NCBI GenBank assembly: GCA_937967325.1
Contig: CALBSQ010000309.1
Location: 1 to 31,364, forward strand
Direction of reading: 5' to 3'
Length of the DNA stretch: 31,364 nucleotides
Origin: an uncultured Chloroflexota bacterium
GTDB taxonomy: Bacteria; Chloroflexota; UBA4733
In this document: piece by piece, positions 1-7,643 of the stretch
Position numbering within the stretch: position 1 is the first letter of the stretch
How the letters are laid out: each line of letters begins with the position of its first letter
Notes under the pieces: generated by a model
What the model saw: the letters and a program-made list of their open reading frames with translations, nothing else
Database searches by the model: none
What the model was told of the DNA's origin: nothing
Made by a program: the position numbers and the translations under genes

Positions 1-74
1 GCGTCGCTATGGGAAAATGGTCCTGCCGGCGGGGATGTGGCACGTCGCGCCCAGATTGCCCGGACTGCCCCCAG

Positions 75-100
75 TCAGGGTGTCTGTCTTCACACCCTGA
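75..100. repeat. Perfect 9-bp inverted repeat beside the attachment site
   Basis: The arms TCAGGGTGT (75-83) and ACACCCTGA (92-100) are perfectly complementary around an 8-base loop. The same 9-mer recurs in direct orientation inside the tRNA-Lys 3' half at 166-174. The right arm with two more bases matches 11 bp (AATCAGGGTGT) of the tRNA anticodon arm. Three copies of one motif within 100 bp of an integrase gene look like recombinase core-binding sites. That role is inferred; no T-run follows, so a terminator is less likely. Confidence 0.55.
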
Positions 101-154
101 TTGGACAGGAAATGGTACTACCTCTCCGGTGGTGGCTACAGCGCTGTGGTTGCG

Positions 155-200
155 CTGACTTTTAATCAGGGTGTCCAGGGTTCGAATCCCTGTGCCCCCA
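155..200 (+). tRNA. 3' half of tRNA-Lys(UUU), attachment (att) core
   Basis: Bases 155-170 form an anticodon arm with a 4-bp stem, loop CTTTTAA and anticodon TTT at 161-163. A 5-base variable region follows, then a perfect T-arm (176-192, loop TTCGAAT), acceptor strand TGCCCCC (193-199) and discriminator A200. This is the 3' part of a bacterial tRNA-Lys. The 5' side (about 128-154) does not fit: no D-arm compatible with the anticodon stem can be drawn and the acceptor strand mismatches, so this is not a complete gene. Tyrosine integrases commonly use such tRNA 3' halves as attachment cores, and an integrase lies 180 bp to the right. Confidence 0.75.
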
Positions 201-380
201 CCCCATTTTTCCACTGGTGGCAGGGCCGGAGCCGACCGCAGTCGGACGAGCCTGACCGCCATGTTGACCGCCATTCTTGGTGGCACCTGTCGCGCCGTGT
301 CGTATCCTGTGGCCGCTCGTCCGGCGCCGCGACCCGAGGTGGGACGAACCGGACGCCGCTCTCGTAGCGCCGGATCGCCG
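201..380. repeat. att-proximal spacer with a 12-bp-period direct repeat
   Basis: This 180-bp stretch between the att core and the integrase stop holds no convincing gene. It contains TGACCGCCAT twice (253-262 and 265-274), giving a 12-bp period, and a short hairpin (CCGAC 232-236, GTCGG 241-245). Tandem short repeats close to an att core are typical positions for arm-type binding sites of integrase or excisionase, but that role is only inferred here. Confidence 0.35.
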
Positions 381-1586
381 TCACAACGCACGGGCCGGGC
401 CTCGTTCGGTGAGCAGCCGCTCCAGGCGCTGCAGCGCCTCCCGCTGCATCCCCGGCAGCACGTGGGCATAGGTGTCGAGTGTCAGGGTGATCTGGCTGTG
501 GCCCAGCAGCTCCTGCACCACCTTCATCTGCACGTCCATGCTCAGGAGGAGGGAACCCGTGGAATGCCGCAGCTCGTGCAGCTTCATGTGGGGCAGACCG
601 GCACGTTGGAGCAGCGGGGCAAAGGAACGGCGCAGGAGATTGCCGCCTTCGATCGGGCGGCCCACGCTGTTCGGGAAGACGAGGTTGCGGTCATCCCAGG
701 TGTTCCCAGCCGCCAGACGCTCCTCCAGTTGCCGGATGCGATGCTGGCGCAGCGCCGTCACCGCCAAGGGGATGAGCGCGATCGTGCGCTGGGCGGTCTC
801 CGTCTTCTGCTCACGATCGACCCAACCAACGCCCGGGAGGCGCTGAATCGCGTGGTGCGCGGAGAGGACCCCCTCCTCGAGGTCGAGATCGTCCCAGCGC
901 AGGCCGAGCAGCTCACCCCGGCGCAGCCCCGTGCTGAGGAGCAAGATGTACAGCGCGGCCAAGCGGTCGCCCTTGAGCGCATCGAGGAGGGCCCAGGCCT
1001 GCTCCTTGGTGAGAAAGCTGGCCTTGTGGCGATGCGCTCGCGGCGGATCGACCAGCGTGGCCACATTGCGGCCAAGCAGTTCCCACTTGACGGCCCGATT
1101 CAGGGCCGCACGCACGATCGCCAGCGCATAGAGCGTCGTGCGTGGCGAGCTCCCCCGCTGCAGCATCCCCCGGACCATCGCATCGACATGTTGGGGCGCT
1201 AGCTTGCTCAGGCGGTACGCGCCCAGTGCCGGGACGATGTGACAGCGCACCATCTGCTCGTAGGAGGCGGTGGTTCGCGGGGCACGACGGGGAGCAATCG
1301 ACTCCCGAAGCCAGCGGGCGAGATAGTCCGCGACCGACTGTCGCTCGTCGGCGACCGGGAGACCTTGCTCCAGTTCCCGCCTCGCCACCCCGAGCTTTTG
1401 CAGCACCTCGCGTTTGGTCTTGCCGTAGACGGACTTCCGCTTGCGCTTGCCATGCATCAGGCCTAACTCGAGGGTGGCCTCCCAGCGCCCGTCCGGGCGT
1501 CGGCGGACCCCACCTTCGCCCCAGCCGCGGGCCTTGCGTCCCTTTCGTTCCACACTCGTGCCCTCTCGATCGGAATCCTCGGTCAC
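381..1586 (-). CDS. int: Tyrosine recombinase / integrase
   Basis: This 401-residue protein should catalyse site-specific integration and excision of the element. It has a basic N-terminal arm-binding region (about 1-70), a SAM-like core-binding domain (about 80-185) and the catalytic domain (about 190-385). The catalytic set is visible: Arg222 in STGLRRGE, His337 and Arg340 in HELRHS, His363 in LGHS and nucleophile Tyr373 in DTYAHV. Length matches phage/ICE integrases. The start is GTG at 1586, in the run GAGGTGACC. A stronger AAGGGAGG lies 14 bases upstream, followed by a two-codon ATG CGC TGA, so the true start is not certain. It lies next to the tRNA-Lys half-site and downstream of an excisionase-like gene, the standard recombination module layout. 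It appears intact. Confidence 0.95.
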   Translation of the reverse strand: MTEDSDREGTSVERKGRKARGWGEGGVRRRPDGRWEATLELGLMHGKRKRKSVYGKTKREVLQKLGVARRELEQGLPVADERQSVADYLARWLRESIAPRRAPRTTASYEQMVRCHIVPALGAYRLSKLAPQHVDAMVRGMLQRGSSPRTTLYALAIVRAALNRAVKWELLGRNVATLVDPPRAHRHKASFLTKEQAWALLDALKGDRLAALYILLLSTGLRRGELLGLRWDDLDLEEGVLSAHHAIQRLPGVGWVDREQKTETAQRTIALIPLAVTALRQHRIRQLEERLAAGNTWDDRNLVFPNSVGRPIEGGNLLRRSFAPLLQRAGLPHMKLHELRHSTGSLLLSMDVQMKVVQELLGHSQITLTLDTYAHVLPGMQREALQRLERLLTERGPARAL

Positions 1587-1683
1587 CTCAGCGCATCCTC
1601 CCTTCCGTACAGCTCCGGGCTAGCCCGTTTCCGTGGGTCGTGCTCGCCACGTGTATAGCCTAGCCGACCAATGACGAACAGCG

Positions 1684-2064
1684 TCAGCGGACCCGCCCTC
1701 CCGGCGATCGCCGGTTATCACCTTCCTGGTCCGCAAGCCACACCTCCAAGGCGTCACTCCGGATCCGCCGCCGCGTCCCCACGTACTGGAACGGCATCCC
1801 CTCGTGGTCCATCCAGGCGTAGATGGTCGTGCGGTCCACCTTGAGGAACCTCGCCGCGTCGGCGACGGTGAGATAGTCAGGCGACACCGGTGCCGGACGC
1901 GGCGGCACCACGGTGGGCAGCAGCCCGGCGATACGCGTGAGCGCGGTGTGCAGACGGGCATGTTCTTCCGCCAACACGCGGATCTCCGCTGCCAGGTCCG
2001 TCACCGTCAAGGCATTCGCGCGCTGCGGCGCCGCGCTTGCCTTGATTGGCGCTGAGATGGGCAT
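1684..2064 (-). CDS. xis: Excisionase-like MerR/HTH_17 DNA-binding protein
   Basis: This 126-residue protein has a C-terminal winged helix-turn-helix of the excisionase type (about residues 64-112): YLTVADAARFLKVDRTTIY, then a wing with GTRRRIR. The N-terminal half is alanine-rich with a possible short helical segment (about 20-50). HTH_17 proteins beside tyrosine integrases usually direct excision by bending att DNA. Here it sits 97 bp upstream of the integrase in the same direction. It is longer than a minimal Xis (about 60-70 residues), so it could instead be a regulator. An AAAGGA lies about 11 bases before the ATG. Confidence 0.75.
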   Translation of the reverse strand: MPISAPIKASAAPQRANALTVTDLAAEIRVLAEEHARLHTALTRIAGLLPTVVPPRPAPVSPDYLTVADAARFLKVDRTTIYAWMDHEGMPFQYVGTRRRIRSDALEVWLADQEGDNRRSPGGRVR

Positions 2065-2122
2065 ACGCTCCGGTCCTTTCTGCGACCTCCGAATTTATGT
2101 CTAGTGTGAGCAACCAGACCCG

Positions 2123-2701
2123 TTATGGCCTCCAGTCTGCGTGCGACCGCCGATTCGCGTGCTGCTCGCGCTGGCGACACCACGAGCGCAGGCTCCGACC
2201 GGGCTCGTCGGGGTTCCCCGCGGACGGCACGGCTAGCCGGCCGTGCCAGCGCCACGCGAGGGTCTCGACAATGACGCGGAACTGGGCCCGCGACAGCGGG
2301 GAGAGGTCGCGATTGGCTAGCACGCGCGCAACGGCAACCATGGTCGGGTCAGCCGGGTTCAGGTCCATTAGCGACGCAGGGGCATACCCGGCCTTCCAAA
2401 GCAGGCGATCCTGCTCCGTTGGTGTCGCGTCCAGTGCCCGCGCCAGCGCCAGGGCAACCTCCCGCGACGGCGCGCGGCGCTTGCCGCTCTCCAATCGGTT
2501 GATGTAGCTGGCGTCGACCCCGGCCGCATGGCCCAGGGCATTCTGGGAGAGGTGCGCGGCCAGGCGCAGGCAGGAGAGCAGCTCGCCGAAGGCGATCGCG
2601 AGGTCGTCGATGTCGCGGCTGTCGTCCTCGGCGACCAGGTAGGCGTTAGGGGCGGTCCAGCCGGTACCACTATGCCAAGCGCCTTCACGATGTCGGTCCA
2701 A
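2123..2701 (-). CDS. XRE-family transcriptional regulator
   Basis: This 192-residue protein has a Cro/C1-type helix-turn-helix at about residues 36-92. The core LSQNALGHAAGVDASYINRL followed by ESGKRR is the classic XRE recognition helix and cap. The C-terminal 100 residues match nothing I recognise. The start is TTG at 2701 with a good AAGGGAGA seven bases upstream; it overlaps the 3' end of the preceding gene by 17 bp, implying translational coupling. Its place between a relaxation-type gene and xis/int suggests control of excision or transfer. The target is unknown; the inverted repeats at 3815-3886 are an obvious candidate operator. Confidence 0.8.
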   Translation of the reverse strand: MDRHREGAWHSGTGWTAPNAYLVAEDDSRDIDDLAIAFGELLSCLRLAAHLSQNALGHAAGVDASYINRLESGKRRAPSREVALALARALDATPTEQDRLLWKAGYAPASLMDLNPADPTMVAVARVLANRDLSPLSRAQFRVIVETLAWRWHGRLAVPSAGNPDEPGRSLRSWCRQREQHANRRSHADWRP

Positions 2702-3686
2702 CGTGTCCGTCTCCCTTCACCGCTGCCGCCACTGGCAGCAACCCATCGAGCAGCGTGTGGTACTGGCCGTTCAGGGCGAGCCAGCCCGCCTCCCCTGCGA
2801 ACCGCTCGGGCACGAGCAGCTCGGCCCGCCCGAGGAGGTAGCGGCTCCAGCTCTGCTCGGGGACGGTCTCCCGTCCTAGCTTCCAGCGCGCCGAGAGCGT
2901 GCCCCAGTTCTCGACCAGCACCACCAGGCTGGCATCCGGGTGGCCATAGTCTTTGGCAAGGCGGCCGCCACGCACGAAGCCCTCCCAGGCCCGCAGCTTC
3001 TTGCCCAGGTCGTCGTTGGTCAGCGTGCCCCGGTCGATCTCCACGGCGCAGAGCCGCGCTGTGCCATCGGGGTAGACGAGGGTAGCCGAGCCGTCGGGCA
3101 GGACGCGCAGGCGCTCGCTTTCGTCCGGCTGGCGCACATACACCTGCGCCGTGCGCCAGGCGCGCTCGGGCGTCCAGCGGCAGGAGCGCAGCCGGCCCGT
3201 GCGCATCAGCGACCGCAGTTGCGCCCACACCGCCGCGATGAGCAGCTCGTGCTGCACGAAGCGCACGTCCAGGTCCTCCGGCTTCGCTCGGGCGGGGCGC
3301 AGGGCTCCATAGAGTGGGCGGGTCACCAGACGGCGACCTTCCGCACCAAGAGCGAAGAGGTCGGGGACGCCGCCGAGGTAGCCGCGCGGCGCCGGCAGGG
3401 CGAAGCGGTCCAGGTAGCCCCACAGCCAGAGGCGGCGCAGCCGGGCATAGGCGCGGGAGGAGGCGTGGCGCGGGTCGGCGCGATCCGGAGGGAAGAAGGC
3501 GAGGCCGACGAGGTCCGCCGTGAGCAGCGGATGGCGATTGGCCGCGTCGAGAATCTCCAGGTCGCGTGGGGTGAGGCAGCAGGAGGGACGGCGGACCAGC
3601 TCCTCGTCCTTCGGCGGACGCAGCAGCAGGCGCCCCTGGAACTCCGGCAGCAACATCGTCAGCACCACCGTCCGTAGCGGCGGCAC
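2685..3686 (-). CDS. Replication-relaxation family protein
   Basis: This 333-residue protein resembles the replication-relaxation family (Pfam Replic_Relax) found beside transfer genes of conjugative plasmids and ICEs. An N-terminal winged-helix region (about 38-125; LTPRDLEILDAANRHPLLTA, then an arginine-rich helix) is followed by an alpha/beta region. There Pro197-Asp198, Glu216-Ile-Asp218 and Lys229 are spaced in a way reminiscent of a PD-(D/E)XK nuclease core. I infer DNA binding and possibly nicking; activity is not shown. The listed start is GTG at 3686; ATG at 3656 is an alternative. Neither has a strong ribosome-binding site. It directly follows the inverted-repeat gap and is coupled to the XRE gene. 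No other relaxase candidate is present in the window. Confidence 0.65.
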   Translation of the reverse strand: MPPLRTVVLTMLLPEFQGRLLLRPPKDEELVRRPSCCLTPRDLEILDAANRHPLLTADLVGLAFFPPDRADPRHASSRAYARLRRLWLWGYLDRFALPAPRGYLGGVPDLFALGAEGRRLVTRPLYGALRPARAKPEDLDVRFVQHELLIAAVWAQLRSLMRTGRLRSCRWTPERAWRTAQVYVRQPDESERLRVLPDGSATLVYPDGTARLCAVEIDRGTLTNDDLGKKLRAWEGFVRGGRLAKDYGHPDASLVVLVENWGTLSARWKLGRETVPEQSWSRYLLGRAELLVPERFAGEAGWLALNGQYHTLLDGLLPVAAAVKGDGHVGPTS

Positions 3687-3716
3687 AGCGAGCGTGACGC
3701 TGCATCCAACGCGGTG

Positions 3717-3896
3717 CTAGGCATGCATGCAGACATGGAGGGAACAGTCGGCGCTCCGACCGGCGCTCGTCCGCTTGCTGCATGCACCTGCACCGTACCC
3801 CTGGTAGTAAGGCTCCGGCGCGTGGAACGTCCCGTGGAACGCGCCTGTGGAAACCCATGGCTTCCACGGCCCGTTCCACGCGCCGGTCCGCACCAT
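3717..3896 (-). CDS. Possible 59-residue small protein (doubtful)
   Basis: An ATG at 3896 is preceded four bases upstream by AGGAGG and opens 59 codons. The predicted peptide is aromatic-rich near its start (WNGPWKPW) and resembles nothing I know. The aromatic pattern comes from the GTGGAA repeats read as codons, so the frame may be an accident of the repeat DNA. I list it only because the ribosome-binding site is strong; it would be the first gene after the transfer operon. Confidence 0.2.
   Translation of the reverse strand: MVRTGAWNGPWKPWVSTGAFHGTFHAPEPYYQGYGAGACSKRTSAGRSADCSLHVCMHA
3815..3886. repeat. 15-bp perfect inverted repeat with nested GTGGAA units
   Basis: The outer arms are exact reverse complements. 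Inside are two more direct and one more inverted GTGGAA(C) units. The spacing between direct copies is 11 and 13 bp, close to one helical turn, as expected for cooperative protein binding on one face of the DNA. Confidence 0.7.
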
Positions 3897-3921
3897 CGCC
3901 CCTCCTGTCGTCGTCGGAGAT

Positions 3922-6597
3922 TCATGGGGCGCTCTCCTTTCCTTCCGGCTCCGCCGAGAGGGCGGAATCATCAAGCCCTGCGCCGGGCCCGAAGGGCAGC
4001 TCCGGTGTCGTCACGACCGGAGGACCGCTTCCCGTTGCCCTCGCCCGCTTGCCCGACTTGCCGTCGGCGGCGGGCGGCGCGGGCGGCTCCTCCCGGACAC
4101 GCCGTACCCGTTCCATCGCCCGGCGATGGGCCGTGTCGACCCGAGCGTGCAGCGTCGCGCGCACCGCCTCCACCAGCTCGCGCGGCCGACCGTACTCATG
4201 GGCCGAGGCGGCGGCGAGCCGGTCGGCCAGGCCGGGATCGGTCGCCGGCGGCGGGTCCAGGGCCAGCGAGAACGCCGGCAGCCGCTCACCTCGGGCGGAA
4301 AGGCGGGCGTAGCAGCGGTGCTCGCCCAGGCTCACCAGGTCGTCCACCTCCAGGTCGCCTCCCAGCTCCGGCACGAGGTAGCGCGCGTCCTCGGCCGAGC
4401 AGTGGAAGACGAAGAGGCCGTCCAGGTTGCTGAAGAGGGTGGCGCGTAGCGCCCGCTCGTGTGCCCGGTCGATAGCGTCCAGCCGGGCCAGGGTCTGCGT
4501 CGCCAGGACGAGGTTGGCCCCATACTTGGCCAGCTCGCCCAGGAAGGCCTCGTAGTCGGCGCCCGGGACGGTGTGGAACTCGTCCACCACCACCGTCACC
4601 GGACGCCGTCGCTCCCGCGACAGCGCCGCCTGGGCATACACCTCCAGCTTGAGCAGGTTGAGCAGCGTGCCGCCGAGCAGCGCCGCAGTGTCGGCGCCGA
4701 CGATGCCCTGAGCGGTGTGGACGATGACCACGCGGCCCTCGCGCAGCCACGTCGCCGGCGCGATGGTGGAGCAGGGCTGGCCTAGTAGGGCGCGACTGCT
4801 GCGCGAGGCCGCGAGGCGATTGATCTTGGTGAGCACGGGATTGATCGACTCGATCTGCAGGCGCCGGTCGAGCAGATGATCGTAGAAGACCCGCCACCAC
4901 TCCGCGACGAAGGCGTCGCCGCCCTCGGCCACCACCTGCTGCCGGAAGGCCGGATCTGCAAGTAGCAGGGGCACCTCCAGGATGGTGTACTGCTCGGCGC
5001 GGGCGGCGTGGTCGGCGGCGCAGCGGGCCGCGTTCGCCGCATGCAGGGTGTGCAGCACCATGCGGAAGATGTCCTCCATGCGAGGCCCCCAGTACTGGTC
5101 CCACTGGTGCCGGAACACGGAGAGGGCGTTGGCGACGGCACGCTCGGCATCCCATCCCAGGCCAGTGTCCAGCAGGTTCAGCCCGACCGGCCGCTCGCTG
5201 TTGGCGAGGTCCAGGTAGACTACGCGGTCCCGGCGATGGGCCGGTACGAGGCCGAGCGCGGCGCGCGCCAGGTCGTGGTGAGGGTCCACCAGCACGAGCG
5301 CCGGCCGCGTCGTCCCCGCGCCATCCATCGTGTGCTGGACCAGGCGCAGGAGCAGGCTGGACTTGCCGCGCCGCGTCTTGGCGACCAGCAGCAGGTGCCG
5401 GTACAAGAGGTCGTCCGACAGCGACACCGGCACGTCTCCGGCGCTCCCGGCGGACCGGCCGATCCGGCAGCCATGGGAGACGGCCGCCGGCAGTGGCTGC
5501 CAGCGTCGTGCCGTCGTGCGCTCCAGGAGCGGTACGTCCGCCTCAGTCGCCGGCAGGTGCCAAAGCCCCGCCAGCTCTTGCACGTTCAGGAGCGACTCGG
5601 CCCCGCGCCGCCAGGGCGGCGGCAGCCAGCGCCGGCCACGAGCGGGCAGCGCGCGCAGACTGGTTAGATTCTCCCCGCGCAGATGGAGGGCCGTGGGCAC
5701 GAGGGCGTTGCCCCGCGGCTGCGCGAAGGGGCCGTAGGCGGCGGCCAGGCTATCCAGCCGTCCCAAGAGATCCCCGGGTGACGCTTGGCTCGGGGCGAAC
5801 ACGGCCAGCCGGAGGTGGGCGCGGAAGGCGACGTGGGCCAGCTTCTCCCGGATCAGCTGGGGATCGGCGGGGGCGGAGCGGGCGAGCCGGCGGCGCACCC
5901 AGACTCCCAACGGCATTGCGACGCCAGCACAGCCGGCCAGGCCCAGGGGCCACCAATCCCGCGCCTCGTACCAGCCGCCAACGTTGGGGATCACGGCCAG
6001 GGCGGTAATCGCTCCGACCATGGCCGCGAGGCTGCCCCAGGAGGGGCCGGCGACGGCCGGTTCCGCGGCCAATGGCCGTTCCAGCGCCAGGCGGGCGTAG
6101 GGCGCGGCCCAGTCTGCCTCGGCCGGGCGCAGGAGGAGCTGGCAGAGCGCCCGCCACCCCGGCGGCAGCCCGGCCAGCGCAGCGAGGATGCCCAGGACCG
6201 GATCGTCGTCTGCGGCCGGTGCGCCGCGCCGATCGGCGTCAGGAACGACGCGCAGCGGCAGGTGCGCCCCAGCGGCGAGCGTCAGGCCGCGGACCGCGAC
6301 CTGCTCACCCTCGGCTTGCCATGCAGGATCCAGCGCGCGGCAACGGTCGATGCCCAGGGCGCGCATCGTGGCCTGCGGATAGGCGGCGAGCAACTGCTGC
6401 TCCAGGTGGCCAATGGCCCATTGGTTGGCACGAATCAGGAAGCTCCGGCCATGGGCCGTGCCGGCGATCTCCAGGCTAAACGGCTCCGGCAGCGCGCACG
6501 CGGCGAGCGTCCGGGCCACGGCGGAGACGGGCGTGGTGTTGACACGCGGCGTCACGATCTCGACCAGAGCCGGCGATTGGTCATGTCGGTGTTGCAT
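3922..6597 (-). CDS. VirD4/TraG-like type IV coupling ATPase
   Basis: This protein of about 891 residues should couple DNA (or protein) substrate to the secretion channel at the inner membrane. A large N-terminal region (about 1-185) is followed by two membrane helices (about 188-206 and 216-235) and a P-loop ATPase domain. The Walker A is LLVAKTRRGKSS (about 404-414), with Ala instead of the usual first Gly. Walker B is ALVLVDPHHD (about 433-442), and a second acidic motif VVVDEFHTVPG is followed by LATQTL, the sensor-like Gln. The C-terminus is a charged, proline-rich tail. I chose ATG 6597, preceded by AAGGAAGG, over an upstream ATG inside the primase; it overlaps the primase stop by 17 bp. 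It is the last gene of the transfer operon. Confidence 0.85.
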   Translation of the reverse strand: MQHRHDQSPALVEIVTPRVNTTPVSAVARTLAACALPEPFSLEIAGTAHGRSFLIRANQWAIGHLEQQLLAAYPQATMRALGIDRCRALDPAWQAEGEQVAVRGLTLAAGAHLPLRVVPDADRRGAPAADDDPVLGILAALAGLPPGWRALCQLLLRPAEADWAAPYARLALERPLAAEPAVAGPSWGSLAAMVGAITALAVIPNVGGWYEARDWWPLGLAGCAGVAMPLGVWVRRRLARSAPADPQLIREKLAHVAFRAHLRLAVFAPSQASPGDLLGRLDSLAAAYGPFAQPRGNALVPTALHLRGENLTSLRALPARGRRWLPPPWRRGAESLLNVQELAGLWHLPATEADVPLLERTTARRWQPLPAAVSHGCRIGRSAGSAGDVPVSLSDDLLYRHLLLVAKTRRGKSSLLLRLVQHTMDGAGTTRPALVLVDPHHDLARAALGLVPAHRRDRVVYLDLANSERPVGLNLLDTGLGWDAERAVANALSVFRHQWDQYWGPRMEDIFRMVLHTLHAANAARCAADHAARAEQYTILEVPLLLADPAFRQQVVAEGGDAFVAEWWRVFYDHLLDRRLQIESINPVLTKINRLAASRSSRALLGQPCSTIAPATWLREGRVVIVHTAQGIVGADTAALLGGTLLNLLKLEVYAQAALSRERRRPVTVVVDEFHTVPGADYEAFLGELAKYGANLVLATQTLARLDAIDRAHERALRATLFSNLDGLFVFHCSAEDARYLVPELGGDLEVDDLVSLGEHRCYARLSARGERLPAFSLALDPPPATDPGLADRLAAASAHEYGRPRELVEAVRATLHARVDTAHRRAMERVRRVREEPPAPPAADGKSGKRARATGSGPPVVTTPELPFGPGAGLDDSALSAEPEGKESAP

Positions 6598-7642
6598 CGC
6601 TGGGTCCTTCCTTCGCTGCCGCCAAGAGTGCGAAGAACAGGGCGCGACCGCCCGCTTGCCGGCCAAGGTCGTTCAGGTCGTGGCCATCGGGCAGCGCCAC
6701 GACTCGCGCGCGCGCGCCCACCACGGCACGAAACTGCATCGCCGCCGATCGTCCCGCCTCGTCTCCGTCGAAAACGCCGTAGACCCGGCAGGCGCGCGCC
6801 AGGAAGCCCAGCCGCTCTTCCGGCAGCGCGGTGCCGCAGACGCAGCAGGCCGGCAACCGCCAGGCGAGCGCCGTCAGGTAGTCGAAGACGCCCTCACAGA
6901 CAAAAGCCTCGCGCCGGCCCGCCGCGTGCTCCTGGCCCAGCACCGGGCGCTCGCCGGCCAGGGCGAGGAAGCGAGGCCGCTCGTCGCCGCTGTCCAGGGC
7001 GCGGCCGATGAGCCAGAGACACTGGCCGCCGCGCAGCTCGGGCGCCACCACACGCCCGGCCAGGCGCTCCCGCCCCCGCGGCCCGACCAGCCCGAGCTCC
7101 TGGGCCAGCCGCAGACCCCCTCGCCGGCGCAGGTAGGCTTCCAGCGAGTGTCCATCCGCGTAGCCGAGTCCGGCGGCGCGGATGAGCCAGTCGGGGAGCC
7201 CGCGGTCGCGCAGGTAGGCGAGCGCCGCTGGCGTCTGCCAGAGCCGGTCGCGATAGATGGCCGCGGCGATGTTCATCACCACCTGTTCCTCCAGGGTGAG
7301 CCGGTCCCAGCGCCGCTCCGGGCGCGCCGCCGCCAGGGGGCGGCGCGGTCGCCACGACGGACTTGCCTCCAAGCGCCCGACCGCCTCCCGGAAGTCCACG
7401 CCAGCGCTGCGCATGAGGAACGCGATGACATCGCCGCGCGCCCCGCAGCCGAAGCAGTGGAAGTGCTGATCGCGCTCGTCCACCAGGAGGCTTGGCCGGC
7501 GGTCGTCGTGGAAGGGGCAACGGCCCATCAGGCGACCGGTCCCCGCCGGACGTAGCTCCACCCCGTGCGCCGCCGCCACGGCGGCCAGGGAGTGGCGCCG
7601 CTTCAGCGCGGCGATGTCGAGCGCTGGTGCCCTCGCTACCAC
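6581..7642 (-). CDS. CHC2 zinc-finger / Toprim DNA primase
   Basis: This 353-residue DnaG-type protein should synthesise primers, probably for complementary-strand synthesis of transferred DNA or element replication. The CHC2 zinc site is visible (Cys42-x2-His45 in RCPFHDDRRPS; Cys63-x2-Cys66 in HCFGCGARGD). A Toprim core follows, with Glu250 in CEGVFD, Asp292/Asp294 in FDGDEAGR and a later LPDGHDLND. The protein is shorter than cellular DnaG (about 600 residues) and lacks a recognisable helicase-binding C-terminal domain, typical of mobile-element primases. The start is GTG 7642, one base after the VirB4 stop. An earlier in-frame ATG would only read through the VirB4 gene in the wrong frame. 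It is encoded between virB4 and the coupling ATPase. Confidence 0.88.
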   Translation of the reverse strand: MVARAPALDIAALKRRHSLAAVAAAHGVELRPAGTGRLMGRCPFHDDRRPSLLVDERDQHFHCFGCGARGDVIAFLMRSAGVDFREAVGRLEASPSWRPRRPLAAARPERRWDRLTLEEQVVMNIAAAIYRDRLWQTPAALAYLRDRGLPDWLIRAAGLGYADGHSLEAYLRRRGGLRLAQELGLVGPRGRERLAGRVVAPELRGGQCLWLIGRALDSGDERPRFLALAGERPVLGQEHAAGRREAFVCEGVFDYLTALAWRLPACCVCGTALPEERLGFLARACRVYGVFDGDEAGRSAAMQFRAVVGARARVVALPDGHDLNDLGRQAGGRALFFALLAAAKEGPSDATPT

Positions 7643-7643
7643 G

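Larger units (their letters stand above)
3687..3921. promoter_or_regulatory. Inverted-repeat-rich gap; candidate oriT or control region
   Basis: This is the only substantial gap in the left 10 kb. It lies between the coupling ATPase gene and the relaxation-type gene. A perfect 15-bp inverted repeat (3815-3829 and 3872-3886, arm CCGGCGCGTGGAACG) encloses further GTGGAA units: direct copies at 3823, 3834 and 3847, inverted TTCCAC copies at 3862 and 3874. The centre ACCCATGGC is itself flanked by GTGGAA/TTCCAC. Repeated GCATGC motifs lie at 3721-3730 and 3779-3785. Such nested repeats beside a relaxation gene fit an origin of transfer or a regulator-bound promoter. I see no clear -35/-10 pair. 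Confidence 0.5.

Noticed and set aside
128..200. Complete tRNA-Lys gene
   Set aside because: Bases 128-154 do not give a D-arm or matching acceptor strand compatible with the good 3' half.
171..1202. Long plus-strand frame (343 codons) opposite the integrase
   Set aside because: It is the antisense shadow of a clear tyrosine integrase; high GC makes such frames common.
2368..3879. 503-codon minus-strand frame
   Set aside because: It is Arg/Pro/Ala-rich nonsense across two recognisable genes in another frame.
5785..7011. 408-codon plus-strand frame
   Set aside because: Antisense to the coupling ATPase and primase, no motifs.
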